Source: Sulfurimonas sp.
GTDB taxonomy: Bacteria > Campylobacterota > Campylobacteria > Campylobacterales > Sulfurimonadaceae
Direction: 5' to 3'
Assembly: GCF_023229025.1 (NCBI RefSeq)
Contig: NZ_JALOAA010000017.1
Span: 1-40,502, forward strand
Length of the DNA stretch: 40,502 nucleotides
Shown: positions 1 through 8,287 of the stretch, piece by piece
How the letters are laid out: each line of letters begins with the position of its first letter
Numbering within the stretch: position 1 is the first letter of the stretch
Notes under the pieces: generated by a model
The model's database searches: none
What the model saw: the letters and a program-made list of their open reading frames with translations, nothing else
What the model was told of the DNA's origin: nothing
Position numbers and translations under genes: made by a program

Positions 1-22
1 GCAAGGATTGGATAAGAGATGA
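1..22 (+). other. Possible 3' end of an upstream gene
   Basis: Two frames reach a stop just before or inside the murG start. One ends in TAA at 13-15. The other ends in TGA at 20-22, overlapping the murG ATG as ATGA, the coupled arrangement common in this genome. In related bacteria ftsW often precedes murG, but too few residues remain to identify this gene. Either frame could also be chance. Confidence 0.25.
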
Positions 23-1041
23 AATTTTGCATAACCGGAGGAGGAACAGGCGGGCACTTGATGATTGCAGAAGCTCTGGTAGAAGCAGCGGTGCAGGAGG
101 GGCACGAAGCGATATTTATAGGCTCAACTAGTGGACAAGATAGAAAATATTTTGAGAGTCACAGCACCTTTAGCCATGTCTATTTCCTAAACACAATGGG
201 CGTAGTAAATCAAAAGGGGCTAAAGAAGCTAAGGGCACTTTGGCTAATTCTACAAGCCTTCTTCCAATCAAGAAAAATTTTAAAACAGCATAGAATACAA
301 GCAGTTTATAGTGTAGGCGGTTTTTCGGCAGCTCCTGCATCATTTGCTGCAATAAGCCGTTTTATCCCCCTTTTTATACATGAACAAAATGCGGTTGCGG
401 GGAGATTAAACTCACTACTAAAACCGCTATCAAAAAGATTTATATCCGCTTATGATGCAAACTCTCCAATCGGCAGCTATCCCGTAAAAGAGGAATTTTT
501 TAAGAGTGCTAGAGTAAGAGAAAATATTAAGACGATTATTTTTCTAGGTGGCTCACAAGGGGCAAAAGCAATAAACGACCTAGCTCTTAGCGTGGCAAAA
601 GAGCTTAAAGCCCGAGATATAAAAATTATTCACCAAGCAGGCGAGAGAGATTATGAGCGAGTTAAAAAAGAGTATGAGGAGCTAGGAGTAGATGCTGAGG
701 TGTACGCATTTACAAAAGAGATGCCCTCTTTGATGAAAAAAGCAGATTTAGCGGTTAGTCGTTCGGGGGCTAGTACGCTTTGGGAGTTGTGTGCAAACGC
801 CTTGCCTGCATTTTTTATACCGTTTCCGCATGCCGCATCTGATCATCAATACCATAATGCTAAGTTTATAGTAGATAATGAGATGGGCTGGTGTGAGAGG
901 GAGAGCAAAGATTTAAAAGCTAAGCTGCTTTTGCTTTTAGATGAAAACCTACAAGACAAAAGCAGAGCTCTTCAAGAGCACTCAAGCAAGGATGTTGCAA
1001 AGATGATGATTTTAGACGCATATAAGGCAGTAAATGATTAA
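19..1041 (+). CDS. murG: MurG, UDP-GlcNAc:lipid I N-acetylglucosaminyltransferase
   Basis: MurG transfers GlcNAc from UDP-GlcNAc onto lipid I to make lipid II, the last cytoplasmic-face step of peptidoglycan precursor synthesis. The glycine-rich N-terminal loop typical of MurG, GGGTGGH, is at residues 7-13. A second glycine loop (GGSQGA) lies near residue 177. The UDP-GlcNAc-binding region SRSGASTLWEL and a following segment rich in P, H and Q (PFPHAASDHQYHNA) are in the C-terminal Rossmann half. The length of 340 aa is slightly short for the family, which is normal in this phylum. An AAGGA stretch sits before the ATG at 19. The gene overlaps the next one by 8 bases, so the two are probably translationally coupled. 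The identification is secure. Confidence 0.96.
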   Translation: MKFCITGGGTGGHLMIAEALVEAAVQEGHEAIFIGSTSGQDRKYFESHSTFSHVYFLNTMGVVNQKGLKKLRALWLILQAFFQSRKILKQHRIQAVYSVGGFSAAPASFAAISRFIPLFIHEQNAVAGRLNSLLKPLSKRFISAYDANSPIGSYPVKEEFFKSARVRENIKTIIFLGGSQGAKAINDLALSVAKELKARDIKIIHQAGERDYERVKKEYEELGVDAEVYAFTKEMPSLMKKADLAVSRSGASTLWELCANALPAFFIPFPHAASDHQYHNAKFIVDNEMGWCERESKDLKAKLLLLLDENLQDKSRALQEHSSKDVAKMMILDAYKAVND

Positions 1042-1639
1042 GGAGCTAGCAGGAGATTTAGTCGAACTTATTTTTGAGTGGGGATATTTAGGGATATTTT
1101 TACTAATGACTATAGAGAGCTCTTTTGTACCGTTTCCGAGTGAGATTATTCTTATTCCGGCAGGCTATTTGGCATCAAAAGGGGAGATGAGCATCACAAT
1201 GATAATGATAAGCGCACTTGGCGGCTCAATGAGTGGGGCTTACATTAACTACTATCTTGCTCTTCTTCTGGGTAGAAAAATTCTTAGCAGATATGGGAAA
1301 TATTTTTTTATAAAAGAGGATGCCCTTTATAAGATGGATAGCTACTTTGAAAAACATGGACATATATCTACTTTTATAGGAAGATTGGTACCGGGAATTC
1401 GTCAACTCATCTCAATTCCTGCCGGATTGTCTCACATGAACCTTGGAATTTTTTCTCTATATACTGCACTTGGAGCCGGTATATGGGCATTTATACTTGT
1501 AATGCTAGGCTATTTTATAGGCGAAAATCAAGAGCTAATTGAGAGTTACTTAAAGCAGATAACTATAACTGTTTTAGTTGTCTTAATTTTATTGGCTTCG
1601 TGGTATATTTACTATCAGAAAACAAAGAGGGTTAGCTAA
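1034..1639 (+). CDS. DedA-family inner-membrane protein
   Basis: This is a polytopic protein of 201 aa in the DedA/SNARE-associated family. Members act in the inner membrane. Several flip undecaprenyl phosphate or phospholipids and depend on the proton motive force. The family pattern is visible: an E near residue 20 followed by PFPSE, then GRLVPGIRQLISIPAG near residues 115-130 with the conserved arginines and the AG pair, followed by M and F. Hydrophobic segments cover most of the chain. The start at 1034 overlaps murG, with an AAGG about 7 bases upstream. Its place beside murG fits an undecaprenyl-phosphate recycling role, but that is inference. The exact substrate cannot be read from the sequence. 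Confidence 0.9.
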   Translation: MIKELAGDLVELIFEWGYLGIFLLMTIESSFVPFPSEIILIPAGYLASKGEMSITMIMISALGGSMSGAYINYYLALLLGRKILSRYGKYFFIKEDALYKMDSYFEKHGHISTFIGRLVPGIRQLISIPAGLSHMNLGIFSLYTALGAGIWAFILVMLGYFIGENQELIESYLKQITITVLVVLILLASWYIYYQKTKRVS

Positions 1640-2107
1640 ATGGAGAGTAATTTAGGATATATGTTTGAAGCTGGTTTTTTCGGAACACGTGCCCCTATCT
1701 TTATGGATATTGTGACACTCATCGTCTCGCTTTTGCCATTTTTAGTAGCAGTTGCAATCACTTTTGCTAGAAATAAGCACTACACTCTACACTCATATGT
1801 GCAGATTATTATATTTGCTTTCTCCGTTATAATTCTCTCATATTTTGAGTATGGAGTAAGAGTCGGTGGTGGTTTTGCAGGATTTATGAAGGAGAGCGGA
1901 GTCTCTTATGATTATGCTCTTGGAGTGCTTGTCGCTCATATAATTATCTCAGTTATAACTATAATTTTATGGGTAACTGCAATCTTTAGAGCCAAAAAAC
2001 TGCTACAATTAGGTTTACATAGAAAGGTGGGTTTGGCGACATTTGCGGGTGTTGTTTTAACATCGGTAACGGGAATATGGGTCTACTTTTTAATGTTTGT
2101 ATATTAA
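1640..2107 (+). CDS. DUF420-family membrane protein (YozB-like)
   Basis: A membrane protein of 155 aa with four likely transmembrane helices. It resembles the DUF420 family: an early PIFMDIVTL segment, a helix, a short NKHYTLHSYVQ loop with a histidine, then FEYGVRVGG, an HI-containing third helix and a final GIWVYFLMF helix. DUF420 genes in other bacteria often lie near cytochrome oxidase assembly genes, and the conserved histidines suggest heme or metal contact. The biochemical role is not established. The ATG follows the dedA stop with no gap, and a GAGGG motif lies inside the end of dedA. A b-type cytochrome follows, which supports a redox-linked role. Confidence 0.75.
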   Translation: MESNLGYMFEAGFFGTRAPIFMDIVTLIVSLLPFLVAVAITFARNKHYTLHSYVQIIIFAFSVIILSYFEYGVRVGGGFAGFMKESGVSYDYALGVLVAHIIISVITIILWVTAIFRAKKLLQLGLHRKVGLATFAGVVLTSVTGIWVYFLMFVY

Positions 2108-2117
2108 GGAGCTAAAG

Positions 2118-2729
2118 ATGAAATGCACAGTTGGTTTAAGAATTTGGCACTGGCTAAATGCCATAGTTGTTTTAGGTTTACTAGGAACTTTCTTTTTGCG
2201 AAAAACATTTCTCTCTTGGAGGACAAACTCTGAGATTTTAATGACTAAGCTCTCAGAAATTGATATAGAAATAACGTCCAAACAGGCAGAAATGCTTGCA
2301 AAGGCTGTTCGTGCAGGCATGTGGGAGTGGCATATCATATTAGGGTATGCGCTTGCGTTTTTAATGCTTTATAGAATTTATCTATTTTTTACAGATACAA
2401 GTGAAAAAGTAGATTTTAGTTCTTTAGATATGCACCATAAAGCAGTTAAAATATCTTATTATTTTATATATGCGGTACTGCTGTTTATGACCGTTAGTGG
2501 TTTAACAATACACTTTCACCAAGAATTAGGCATGAGTAAAGATTTTGCAGGAACTATTAAAGATATACATGAAAATGTTGCTTATGTGGTTGCAGTTTTT
2601 GTTCCTCTGCATATTGTAGGTACATTTGTTGCAGATGCAACAGATGAAAAAGGTCTTGTATCAACCATGATACATGGAAAAAAAATAATTTATAAAGTAG
2701 AGGAAAATATAGTAAATGATAAAGATTGA
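2118..2729 (+). CDS. Cytochrome b561-type membrane protein (di-heme b cytochrome)
   Basis: Predicted integral-membrane b-type cytochrome of 203 aa with four helices. Likely heme-ligand histidines are in RIWHWLNA (first helix), WEWHIILGYALAF (second helix) and the last helix region (IHENVAYVV...PLHIVGTF). This pattern matches the prokaryotic cytochrome b561/Ni-Fe hydrogenase cytochrome b fold, which passes electrons between the quinone pool and a partner. The start is ATG 2118, because AAGGAG at 2106-2111 is well placed for it. An upstream in-frame ATG at 2097 lies inside the preceding gene and has no ribosome site. The last 14 bases overlap bcp. The electron partner is not visible here. Confidence 0.8.
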   Translation: MKCTVGLRIWHWLNAIVVLGLLGTFFLRKTFLSWRTNSEILMTKLSEIDIEITSKQAEMLAKAVRAGMWEWHIILGYALAFLMLYRIYLFFTDTSEKVDFSSLDMHHKAVKISYYFIYAVLLFMTVSGLTIHFHQELGMSKDFAGTIKDIHENVAYVVAVFVPLHIVGTFVADATDEKGLVSTMIHGKKIIYKVEENIVNDKD

Positions 2730-3186
2730 TGAAAAAGCACCGGATTTTTGTCTGCCAAATCAGGATGATGTGGAGATATGTCTAAGAGATTTAAAGGGCA
2801 AATGGATAGTTCTATATTTCTATCCAAAAGATAACACTCCAGGGTGTACGACGGAGGCGTGCGACTTTAGTGAAGCTGCACCAGATTTTAGCACTCTAAA
2901 TGCCGTGATACTTGGTGTTAGTGCAGACTCTACAGCAAAACACCGTAATTTTATAGAGAAAAAAGATTTAACTATTACACTGCTTAGTGATGAGAGCAAA
3001 GGTATGCTTGAAGAGTATGGAGTTTGGAGCCTAAAGAAAAACTACGGTAAGGAGTATATGGGAATTGTCCGCTCAACTCTTATTATAAATCCTGAGGGCA
3101 CTATAAAAGCATTATGGAAAAATGTAAGAGTAAAAGGTCATGTACAAGGAGTAAAAGAGAAGTTACAAGAGCTTCAAGGCGAGTAG
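2716..3186 (+). CDS. bcp: Bcp/PrxQ-type thiol peroxidase
   Basis: Cytoplasmic peroxiredoxin of the Bcp/PrxQ class that reduces H2O2 and organic peroxides with thioredoxin as the usual donor. The active-site segment YPKDNTPGCTTEAC is clear: peroxidatic Cys44, with Cys49 five residues on as the resolving cysteine typical of PrxQ. The conserved RST appears later (GIVRSTLII). The length of 156 aa is standard. The ATG overlaps the cytochrome gene by 14 bases, so the gene belongs to the murG-dedA-DUF420-cytochrome string. The stop codon falls inside a terminator hairpin (3172-3194). Confidence 0.94.
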   Translation: MIKIDEKAPDFCLPNQDDVEICLRDLKGKWIVLYFYPKDNTPGCTTEACDFSEAAPDFSTLNAVILGVSADSTAKHRNFIEKKDLTITLLSDESKGMLEEYGVWSLKKNYGKEYMGIVRSTLIINPEGTIKALWKNVRVKGHVQGVKEKLQELQGE

Positions 3187-3194
3187 CCTTGAAG
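3172..3194. terminator. Hairpin between convergent bcp and the porin gene
   Basis: A perfect 9-bp stem, CTTCAAGGC at 3172-3180 and GCCTTGAAG at 3186-3194, with a 5-base loop. The left arm encodes the last bcp codons and the TAG stop lies across the loop and right arm. It sits between converging genes, so it could stop transcription from either side. The downstream T-tract is weak (TTAGATTAAT), which limits confidence. Confidence 0.6.
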
Positions 3195-3199
3195 TTAGA

Positions 3200-4777
3200 T
3201 TAATATCTGTAGCGAATATAGAGACGGATGTCTTGTGCTTTGTCTACAACACTTGCTCCTTGACCTGCAGCGATTGCTTCGCTCATAGTCATAGGTGTTC
3301 CTGAAGTATTTCCAAAGAAGCCGTTGCTTCCGCTATATTTATAGTCTATGTATGTATAACGAAGCTGCATAGATAAGATATCATCAACTAAATACTCAGT
3401 AAAGTAGACCTCATAAGCGTCACCGCGAGTTGCAACTTTAGAGCCTATGTTTGTATCTTCTCCATAAGTCATACTTCTCCAATATTTGCTTCCATGGTTA
3501 TACTCTACACCCCACTTTCCATACTCGGAGATTAGTGAAGGAAATTGTGTTCCAATCCAAAAAGATGTACCTGTCTTGCTCTCTCCATCATTTGAACCTA
3601 ACATTCCCTGATCAGCTCTTGGGTCAGTCTTTGATACTGCAAAACTTGCAAATATTGTAGTGTAGTCTAAAAATTCACTCCATCCATCGCCAACTCCCTC
3701 GGCAGATGCATAAATAACTCCACTATGCATGCCGCCTACGGTATCAAAGCCTTTCGTATAATCACTAGGATCTTTAGTGTCTATTAAGTTGCTTGCATAG
3801 TAGTACATACTAGAAATCTTATACTGTCTATCATCATAAGGTGTAAAAATAAATCCAACAAGATCTATATCAGAGTTTGCTCCATCTACGTCGGCATATG
3901 GAGCATTTGCAAACTTAGGCTCTGCCTCACTCATGCCTCTACCGACACATAATTTTACAGAAGTTCCATACTCTTTATTTAGCGTAAATTGAGAACTAAG
4001 CCCGTCAAACTCTACATTTATACCGTGTCCTATAGGTGAAGAAGCTATATCATCATCTCTTAGATTTACTAGTGCACCGTTAGTTGATGGGCGGCGACCT
4101 ATACTAAACGTCCATGGAATATCAAGACCGAAAAACTCTTGGTCTTGCCATAAAAAGTATGCACTACGTACTCTTATCGTATCATCATAAGCGTTTTCAT
4201 TTGCAATCCAGTCAAACGCCTCAAGAGATGTGTTTGTAGAATCTGATGAACGCTCTCCAAAAGCTTTATTGTATGCAAGTTGACCCATAAAACTAAGATT
4301 GTTTGTAGCTTTATAACCCATATCTATCCAGAGTCTGTTTGTCATAAAAGCGTCATTCTCTACTCTACTTCCATCGGCCATCTCATAACTCATGTTCTCT
4401 ATTGCGAATCTATAATCAACTTGAAACTTTAGATGTGAACCTGATGTGTTTCTGTTTAACTCAGCAATGCTCTCTTCAATATCAAAGAGTCTATCCTCAG
4501 TAGAAGGTATATACTCACCATCTTCATAACTCTCATCTTCTGCTTCATCGGCAGTAGCAACTGCTTCTGAACTCTCTTCATCTTCCTCAGGAGAAGCAAC
4601 TCCCTCTACCTCTTCATCGTCAGTAGCTTTTTTTGCAGATTTTAACTCGGCAATCTCTTGCTTGAGCTTATTCATCTCTCGCTCCATAGCTTCAAAGCGC
4701 TCATACATAGTCTCTGCACTCAGATTTGTTCCAAGTAGCACGGCAGTAGCTAAAGATAGTAGTAGTGGCTTGTTCAT
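3200..4777 (-). CDS. DUF3373-family outer-membrane porin-like protein
   Basis: Secreted protein of 525 aa. The first 21 residues form a signal peptide ending around NLSA. Residues 24-50 form a heptad-rich coiled coil (MYERFEAMEREMNKLKQEIAELK). A very acidic linker of about 45 residues follows. The rest is rich in alternating aromatic and polar strands and ends in an aromatic residue (RLYIRYRY), as outer-membrane beta-barrels do. I place it in DUF3373, a family I associate with Campylobacterota such as Sulfurimonas. The coiled coil may anchor or trimerise the barrel at the periplasmic side, as the S-layer-like region of other porins does. The substrate is unknown. AAGGGA precedes the ATG. The gene stands alone between bcp and rpsB. 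Confidence 0.75.
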   Translation of the reverse strand: MNKPLLLSLATAVLLGTNLSAETMYERFEAMEREMNKLKQEIAELKSAKKATDDEEVEGVASPEEDEESSEAVATADEAEDESYEDGEYIPSTEDRLFDIEESIAELNRNTSGSHLKFQVDYRFAIENMSYEMADGSRVENDAFMTNRLWIDMGYKATNNLSFMGQLAYNKAFGERSSDSTNTSLEAFDWIANENAYDDTIRVRSAYFLWQDQEFFGLDIPWTFSIGRRPSTNGALVNLRDDDIASSPIGHGINVEFDGLSSQFTLNKEYGTSVKLCVGRGMSEAEPKFANAPYADVDGANSDIDLVGFIFTPYDDRQYKISSMYYYASNLIDTKDPSDYTKGFDTVGGMHSGVIYASAEGVGDGWSEFLDYTTIFASFAVSKTDPRADQGMLGSNDGESKTGTSFWIGTQFPSLISEYGKWGVEYNHGSKYWRSMTYGEDTNIGSKVATRGDAYEVYFTEYLVDDILSMQLRYTYIDYKYSGSNGFFGNTSGTPMTMSEAIAAGQGASVVDKAQDIRLYIRYRY

Positions 4778-4832
4778 TCTTATCCCTTATTTAAAGCAAA
4801 AATAATGCTTTTGTTATTATTTTATCACTAGT

Positions 4833-4838
4833 ACTATA
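4833..4838 (-). promoter_or_regulatory. Possible -10 box for the DUF3373 gene
   Basis: On the minus strand this reads TATAGT, with a T-rich stretch about 15-20 bases upstream, the usual look of housekeeping promoters in this phylum. Transcription would start near 4826, giving a leader of about 48 bases with an AAGGGA site before the ATG. Only one hexamer supports it. Confidence 0.35.
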
Positions 4839-4963
4839 GCGAGAATAGATAAAAAAAATTTTAAATTGTGATAATTTTATATAAAAAAATCTAATATCTA
4901 TTAAGAGTGTTACTAAGTAAATAAGATAAATGTTTAAAAAGCTTACATTAAACATTTTTTTAG

Positions 4964-4969
4964 TATAAT
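4964..4969 (+). promoter_or_regulatory. -10 box (TATAAT) for rpsB-tsf
   Basis: Perfect TATAAT preceded by a run of seven T, the Campylobacterota-type sigma-70 promoter without a good -35 box. Transcription would begin near 4976 and leave a leader of about 147 bases before rpsB, long for this window. A second weaker candidate (AATAAT at 5052-5057) cannot be excluded. Confidence 0.65.
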
Positions 4970-5122
4970 TCGCGGATTTTTCTTTTGCTATTGTGCTCAT
5001 GAAAATATTAACAGGTATGTGTCAAAAATCAGTGCAACTCCTTTTTTAGGGAATAATTGTTCGACATTGCCAAAGCTAACTGATAAAATTCTGGCTGAAA
5101 AAAGCCTTTAAAGGACCTTATA

Positions 5123-5908
5123 ATGGTAACTATGAAAGACCTACTAGAGTGTGGTGTACACTTTGGACACCAAACACGTCGTTGGAACCCGAAAATGAAA
5201 AAATATATCTTCGGTGTTCGTAAAAATATCTATATTATAGATTTACAAAAAACCCTTCGTTACTTCCGCAACACTTATCAAATTGTTGTTGATGCTGCAG
5301 CAGAGGGGCAAACTGTTCTTTTTGTCGGAACGAAAAAACAGGCTCGCCAATCAGTAAGAGATGCAGCTATTGCTTGTGGAATGCCATATGTTGACAATAG
5401 ATGGTTAGGCGGTATGCTTACTAACTTCCCTACTATTCAAAAAAGTATTCGTAAACTTGATGTTATTACAGAGATGCAAGAGAATGGTCAAATTGACCTT
5501 TTAACGAAAAAAGAGGCACTTATGCTTACTCGCCAAAAAGAGAAGCTTGAATCATATTTTGGCGGTATTCGTGATATGAAAAAACTTCCAGATATGCTTT
5601 TTATCGTAGATGCTGTTAAAGAGCATATTGCTGTTTTAGAAGCTAGATGTTTAGGTATTCCTATTGTTGCTCCACTTGATACAAACTGCGATCCTGATCT
5701 TATCACTTATCCAATTCCGGGTAATGATGATGCTATCCGTTCTATTCAACTATTTTGTCGTGAAATGACAGAAGCTATTAACGAGGGTAAAGCTCTAAGA
5801 GATGGTGGAAAAGTTGAAGTTGAAGAAGAGCTTGCAGCAGAGGAGTCTGTTGCAGCTGAAGAGAGCAAAGCACCTGAGGCAAAAGATTTAGAAAAAGAGG
5901 AAGCGTAA
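5123..5908 (+). CDS. rpsB: 30S ribosomal protein S2
   Basis: S2 is a late-assembling 30S protein that binds S1. The N-terminal MVTMKDLLECGVHFGHQTRR and the following WNPKMKKYIFG, the DLQKT segment, FVGTKKQA and DNRWLGGMLTN are hallmark S2 sequences. At 261 aa the protein has a C-terminal tail of about 35 residues rich in E and A, a common variable extension. The ATG at 5123 is preceded by AAAGGA at 5110-5115, part of which lies in the CCTTTAAAGG palindrome. tsf follows after 2 bases, the standard S2/EF-Ts operon. In E. coli S2 represses its own operon through the leader. The long leader here leaves room for similar control, but no known S2 motif is recognised. Confidence 0.98.
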   Translation: MVTMKDLLECGVHFGHQTRRWNPKMKKYIFGVRKNIYIIDLQKTLRYFRNTYQIVVDAAAEGQTVLFVGTKKQARQSVRDAAIACGMPYVDNRWLGGMLTNFPTIQKSIRKLDVITEMQENGQIDLLTKKEALMLTRQKEKLESYFGGIRDMKKLPDMLFIVDAVKEHIAVLEARCLGIPIVAPLDTNCDPDLITYPIPGNDDAIRSIQLFCREMTEAINEGKALRDGGKVEVEEELAAEESVAAEESKAPEAKDLEKEEA

Positions 5909-5910
5909 TT

Positions 5911-6963
5911 ATGTCAGTTACAGCAGCAATGGTAAAGGAGTTGCGTCAAGCAACTGATGCACCTATGATGGATTGTAAAAAAGCTTTAGTTGAGTGTGAT
6001 GCAGATATGCAAAAAGCAACTGAGTGGCTAAAAGAGAGAGGTATAGCTCAATCAGCTAAAAAGGCTGATAGAGTTGCAGCTGAAGGTCTTGTCGGCTTCA
6101 AGCTTGCTAATGACTTCTCTCAAGCTACAATAGTTGAAATTAACTCTGAGACGGATTTTGTTGCTCAAAATGAGGGCTTTCAAAATCTAGTTCTTAAAAC
6201 TACAGAAGAGGTTTATACCACTTCTCCTGCTGATGTAGAGAGCTTAAAAGCGACATCTTTTGGTTCATACTTCTCAGAGACGGTTGCAAAAATCGGTGAG
6301 AAGATAGATATTCGCCGTTTTGCAACTTTAAAAGCTGATGATGAGACTGTAGCCTTAAATGGTTATATCCACTCAAACAACCGTATTGCGGTAATTGTTT
6401 TAGCAAAGTGTGATAGCAAAAAAACAGCACAAGGTATGATACCTGTACTTAAAAATGTCGCTATGCATGCATCTGCTATGAAACCGACTACGCTATCGTA
6501 TAAAGATTTTGACGCTGATTTTGTAGAGGCTGAGACAATCGGTAGAATTGAGAGTATCAAAAAGGAAAACGAGGAACTTACTCGTCTTAAAAAACCTCTT
6601 AAAAATATACCTCAATATATCTCAATGTGTCAATTAACAGATGCTGTTTTAGCACAAGCTGAGGCTGATATCAAAGAAACTCTAAAAGCTCAAGGCAAGC
6701 CTGAGAAGATTTGGGATAAAATTATTCCCGGTTCACTTGCTCGTTTTATAGAGGATAATACTACTCTAGATAAAGAGCTTGCACTACTAGATCAAACTTA
6801 TGTTCTAGATGACAAAATGACAGTTGCTCAGGCTGTTGAAGCAGAAGCTAAAAAACTTGGCGGCAGTGCTGAAATCGTAGACTTCGTTCGTTTTGAAGTT
6901 GGCGAAGGTATTGAGAAAAAAGTAGATGACTTTGCTTCAGAAGTCGCTGCTCAAATGAGTTAA
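5911..6963 (+). CDS. tsf: Elongation factor Ts
   Basis: EF-Ts is the nucleotide exchange factor that regenerates EF-Tu-GTP. The N-terminal UBA-like domain begins VTAAMVKELRQATDAPMMDCKKAL. The EF-Tu-contacting motif TDFVAQN is at residues 81-87. The core and a C-terminal segment of predicted helix follow. At 350 aa it is longer than E. coli EF-Ts (283 aa) and has an extended second half, normal in this phylum. It starts 2 bases after the rpsB stop, with GAGGAAG upstream, so it is translated from the same mRNA. A TAAGGA/TCCTTA hairpin (6961-6976) overlaps the stop codon but has no T-tract. Confidence 0.97.
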   Translation: MSVTAAMVKELRQATDAPMMDCKKALVECDADMQKATEWLKERGIAQSAKKADRVAAEGLVGFKLANDFSQATIVEINSETDFVAQNEGFQNLVLKTTEEVYTTSPADVESLKATSFGSYFSETVAKIGEKIDIRRFATLKADDETVALNGYIHSNNRIAVIVLAKCDSKKTAQGMIPVLKNVAMHASAMKPTTLSYKDFDADFVEAETIGRIESIKKENEELTRLKKPLKNIPQYISMCQLTDAVLAQAEADIKETLKAQGKPEKIWDKIIPGSLARFIEDNTTLDKELALLDQTYVLDDKMTVAQAVEAEAKKLGGSAEIVDFVRFEVGEGIEKKVDDFASEVAAQMS

Positions 6964-7038
6964 GGATATCTCCTTAGCTCCCCCAGTATAAACAGTAATC
7001 AAAACCTCAATATAATCAACTATACAAATCAAAAATGA

Positions 7039-7044
7039 TATAAT
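7039..7044 (+). promoter_or_regulatory. -10 box (TATAAT) for the NDH-2-like gene
   Basis: TATAAT in the gap after tsf. Transcription would begin near 7051 and give a leader of about 22 bases containing TAAGGG before the TTG start. This suggests the flavoprotein gene is not only read through from the ribosomal operon. Confidence 0.6.
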
Positions 7045-7072
7045 TTTTTCAAATAACCATTAAGGGTACATT

Positions 7073-8269
7073 TTGAATAAAAATAAAATTATTGTTATTG
7101 GCGGAGGCTATGGTGGACTTCGGACGGTTGAGAAACTAGCAAAAAATACTCAAAATGAGATAATACTTTTTGATAAAAATCCATACCACTTTATGCAAAC
7201 AGATGTTTATGACTTAATAGCAAATGAAGAAGATTTTGCACAAGTCACAGTAGATCTTTTTACCTTTTGTAGTGGTTTTGACAATAACGTAACTTTTCTA
7301 AAACAAGAGGTTAATAACATTGATTTTGTAAATAAAAAAGTAATAACGCAAATAAATAGGTATAGCTATGACTATCTTGTTATTGCAGTAGGCTCTCGTA
7401 CGAGATATATGCCTAATATTATCGGACTACGTGAGTATGCTTATGGTGTAAAAGCTCTACATCGTGCTATGTACTTTAAACAAAAATTTGAGATGTCACT
7501 CTTTAATAGAGTTCAAGAGAGTGGAACAAGCTGTAGCCCGATAAACATTGTTGTTGCAGGCGGTGGACTGAGCGGTGTTGAGATAGCTGCCCAGATGGCG
7601 TCGTTTTCCAAAGAGTTTTATCGTAAAAATAATTTCATATGCAGAAAGCTAAATATTGTACTTGTAAATGCCTCTGAGCATGTCTTAAGAGGTATTGATA
7701 AAGTATTGGTTGAGAAGACGGATAAAAGATTAAAAGAGCTTGAGATAGTTATTAAAAACAACAGCAAGGTAGTTGAAGTAACAAAAGAGAGCGTAAAGCT
7801 GGATTGCGGTGAGACGATGCCTATGGATTTTATGATATTCGCCGGTGGAATTGAACCGAATGCCCTAGTTTATAATCTCTTGCTTGATAAAAACGAAAAA
7901 GGCTATATTGTTACAAATAACTATCTTCAAACAGAAAAATATTATAATGTTTTTGCAATAGGTGACTGCACCACTATTTATAACAACAATGAGATTGTTG
8001 CACCAACAGCTGATACTGCAGAACAGATGGCAGAGGTGTGTGTTAAAAATATAAACAATCTGATAAACTCAAAACCGCTAGTAGCGCATAAAATAAAATC
8101 AAGAGGTATATTAATAGCGCTGGGAAGCGGTTACGCCGCATCTAAGATTTTTGGAATTCGTTTTAGCGGTTATTTGGCATACGGTATGAAAAAATTGGTT
8201 GAGAGAGTTTACGCCAAAAGATTGGATAATCGCTCTCACAAAGGGTGCAAAAAGATATTTTGCGATTAA
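7073..8269 (+). CDS. NDH-2-like NAD(P)H/FAD pyridine nucleotide-disulfide-type oxidoreductase
   Basis: Flavoprotein of 398 aa with two dinucleotide-binding folds. The first, GGGYGG at residues 10-15, is for FAD. The second, VVAGGGLSGVEIA near residues 159-171, is for NAD(P)H. A late FAIGDC near residue 298 is the second FAD motif. This layout matches type II NADH:quinone dehydrogenases and sulfide:quinone-type relatives. The paired redox cysteines of sulfide:quinone reductase are not evident, so NDH-2-like is the better call. No transmembrane segment is obvious. It may attach to the membrane through its basic C-terminus (KKLVERVYAKRLDNR). The start is TTG at 7073, because TAAGGG lies 7-8 bases upstream and no ATG is nearby. 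It interrupts an otherwise conserved gene block. Confidence 0.8.
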   Translation: MNKNKIIVIGGGYGGLRTVEKLAKNTQNEIILFDKNPYHFMQTDVYDLIANEEDFAQVTVDLFTFCSGFDNNVTFLKQEVNNIDFVNKKVITQINRYSYDYLVIAVGSRTRYMPNIIGLREYAYGVKALHRAMYFKQKFEMSLFNRVQESGTSCSPINIVVAGGGLSGVEIAAQMASFSKEFYRKNNFICRKLNIVLVNASEHVLRGIDKVLVEKTDKRLKELEIVIKNNSKVVEVTKESVKLDCGETMPMDFMIFAGGIEPNALVYNLLLDKNEKGYIVTNNYLQTEKYYNVFAIGDCTTIYNNNEIVAPTADTAEQMAEVCVKNINNLINSKPLVAHKIKSRGILIALGSGYAASKIFGIRFSGYLAYGMKKLVERVYAKRLDNRSHKGCKKIFCD

Positions 8270-8275
8270 ATTTGC

Positions 8276-8281
8276 TATAAT
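8276..8281 (+). promoter_or_regulatory. -10 box (TATAAT) six bases before the ABC ATPase ATG
   Basis: Perfect TATAAT, six bases, then ATG at 8288. With normal -10 to +1 spacing the transcript would start at or within a base of the ATG. No Shine-Dalgarno sequence is present. This is a candidate leaderless promoter. The box may also be silent if the gene is read from upstream. Confidence 0.5.
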
Positions 8282-8287
8282 CCTCTT

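Larger units (their letters stand above)
4778..5122. other. 345-bp divergent intergenic region between the porin gene and rpsB
   Basis: Very AT-rich. It separates divergently transcribed genes and holds promoter-like boxes for both directions, annotated separately. The right part, from about 4975, would be the rpsB 5' leader of roughly 145 bases. In it I see a small GGCT/AGCC hairpin at 5093-5106 and a CCTTTAAAGG palindrome at 5105-5114 overlapping the ribosome-binding site. I find no convincing gene or RNA family. Confidence 0.6.

Noticed and set aside
4999..5049. A 16-codon open frame in the rpsB leader
   Set aside because: It has no ribosome site and no codon pattern or attenuator structure around it. 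It is short enough to be chance.
6961..6976. A TAAGGA/TCCTTA hairpin at the end of tsf as a terminator
   Set aside because: No T-tract follows, and the next bases are CCCCC. It is probably not an intrinsic terminator.
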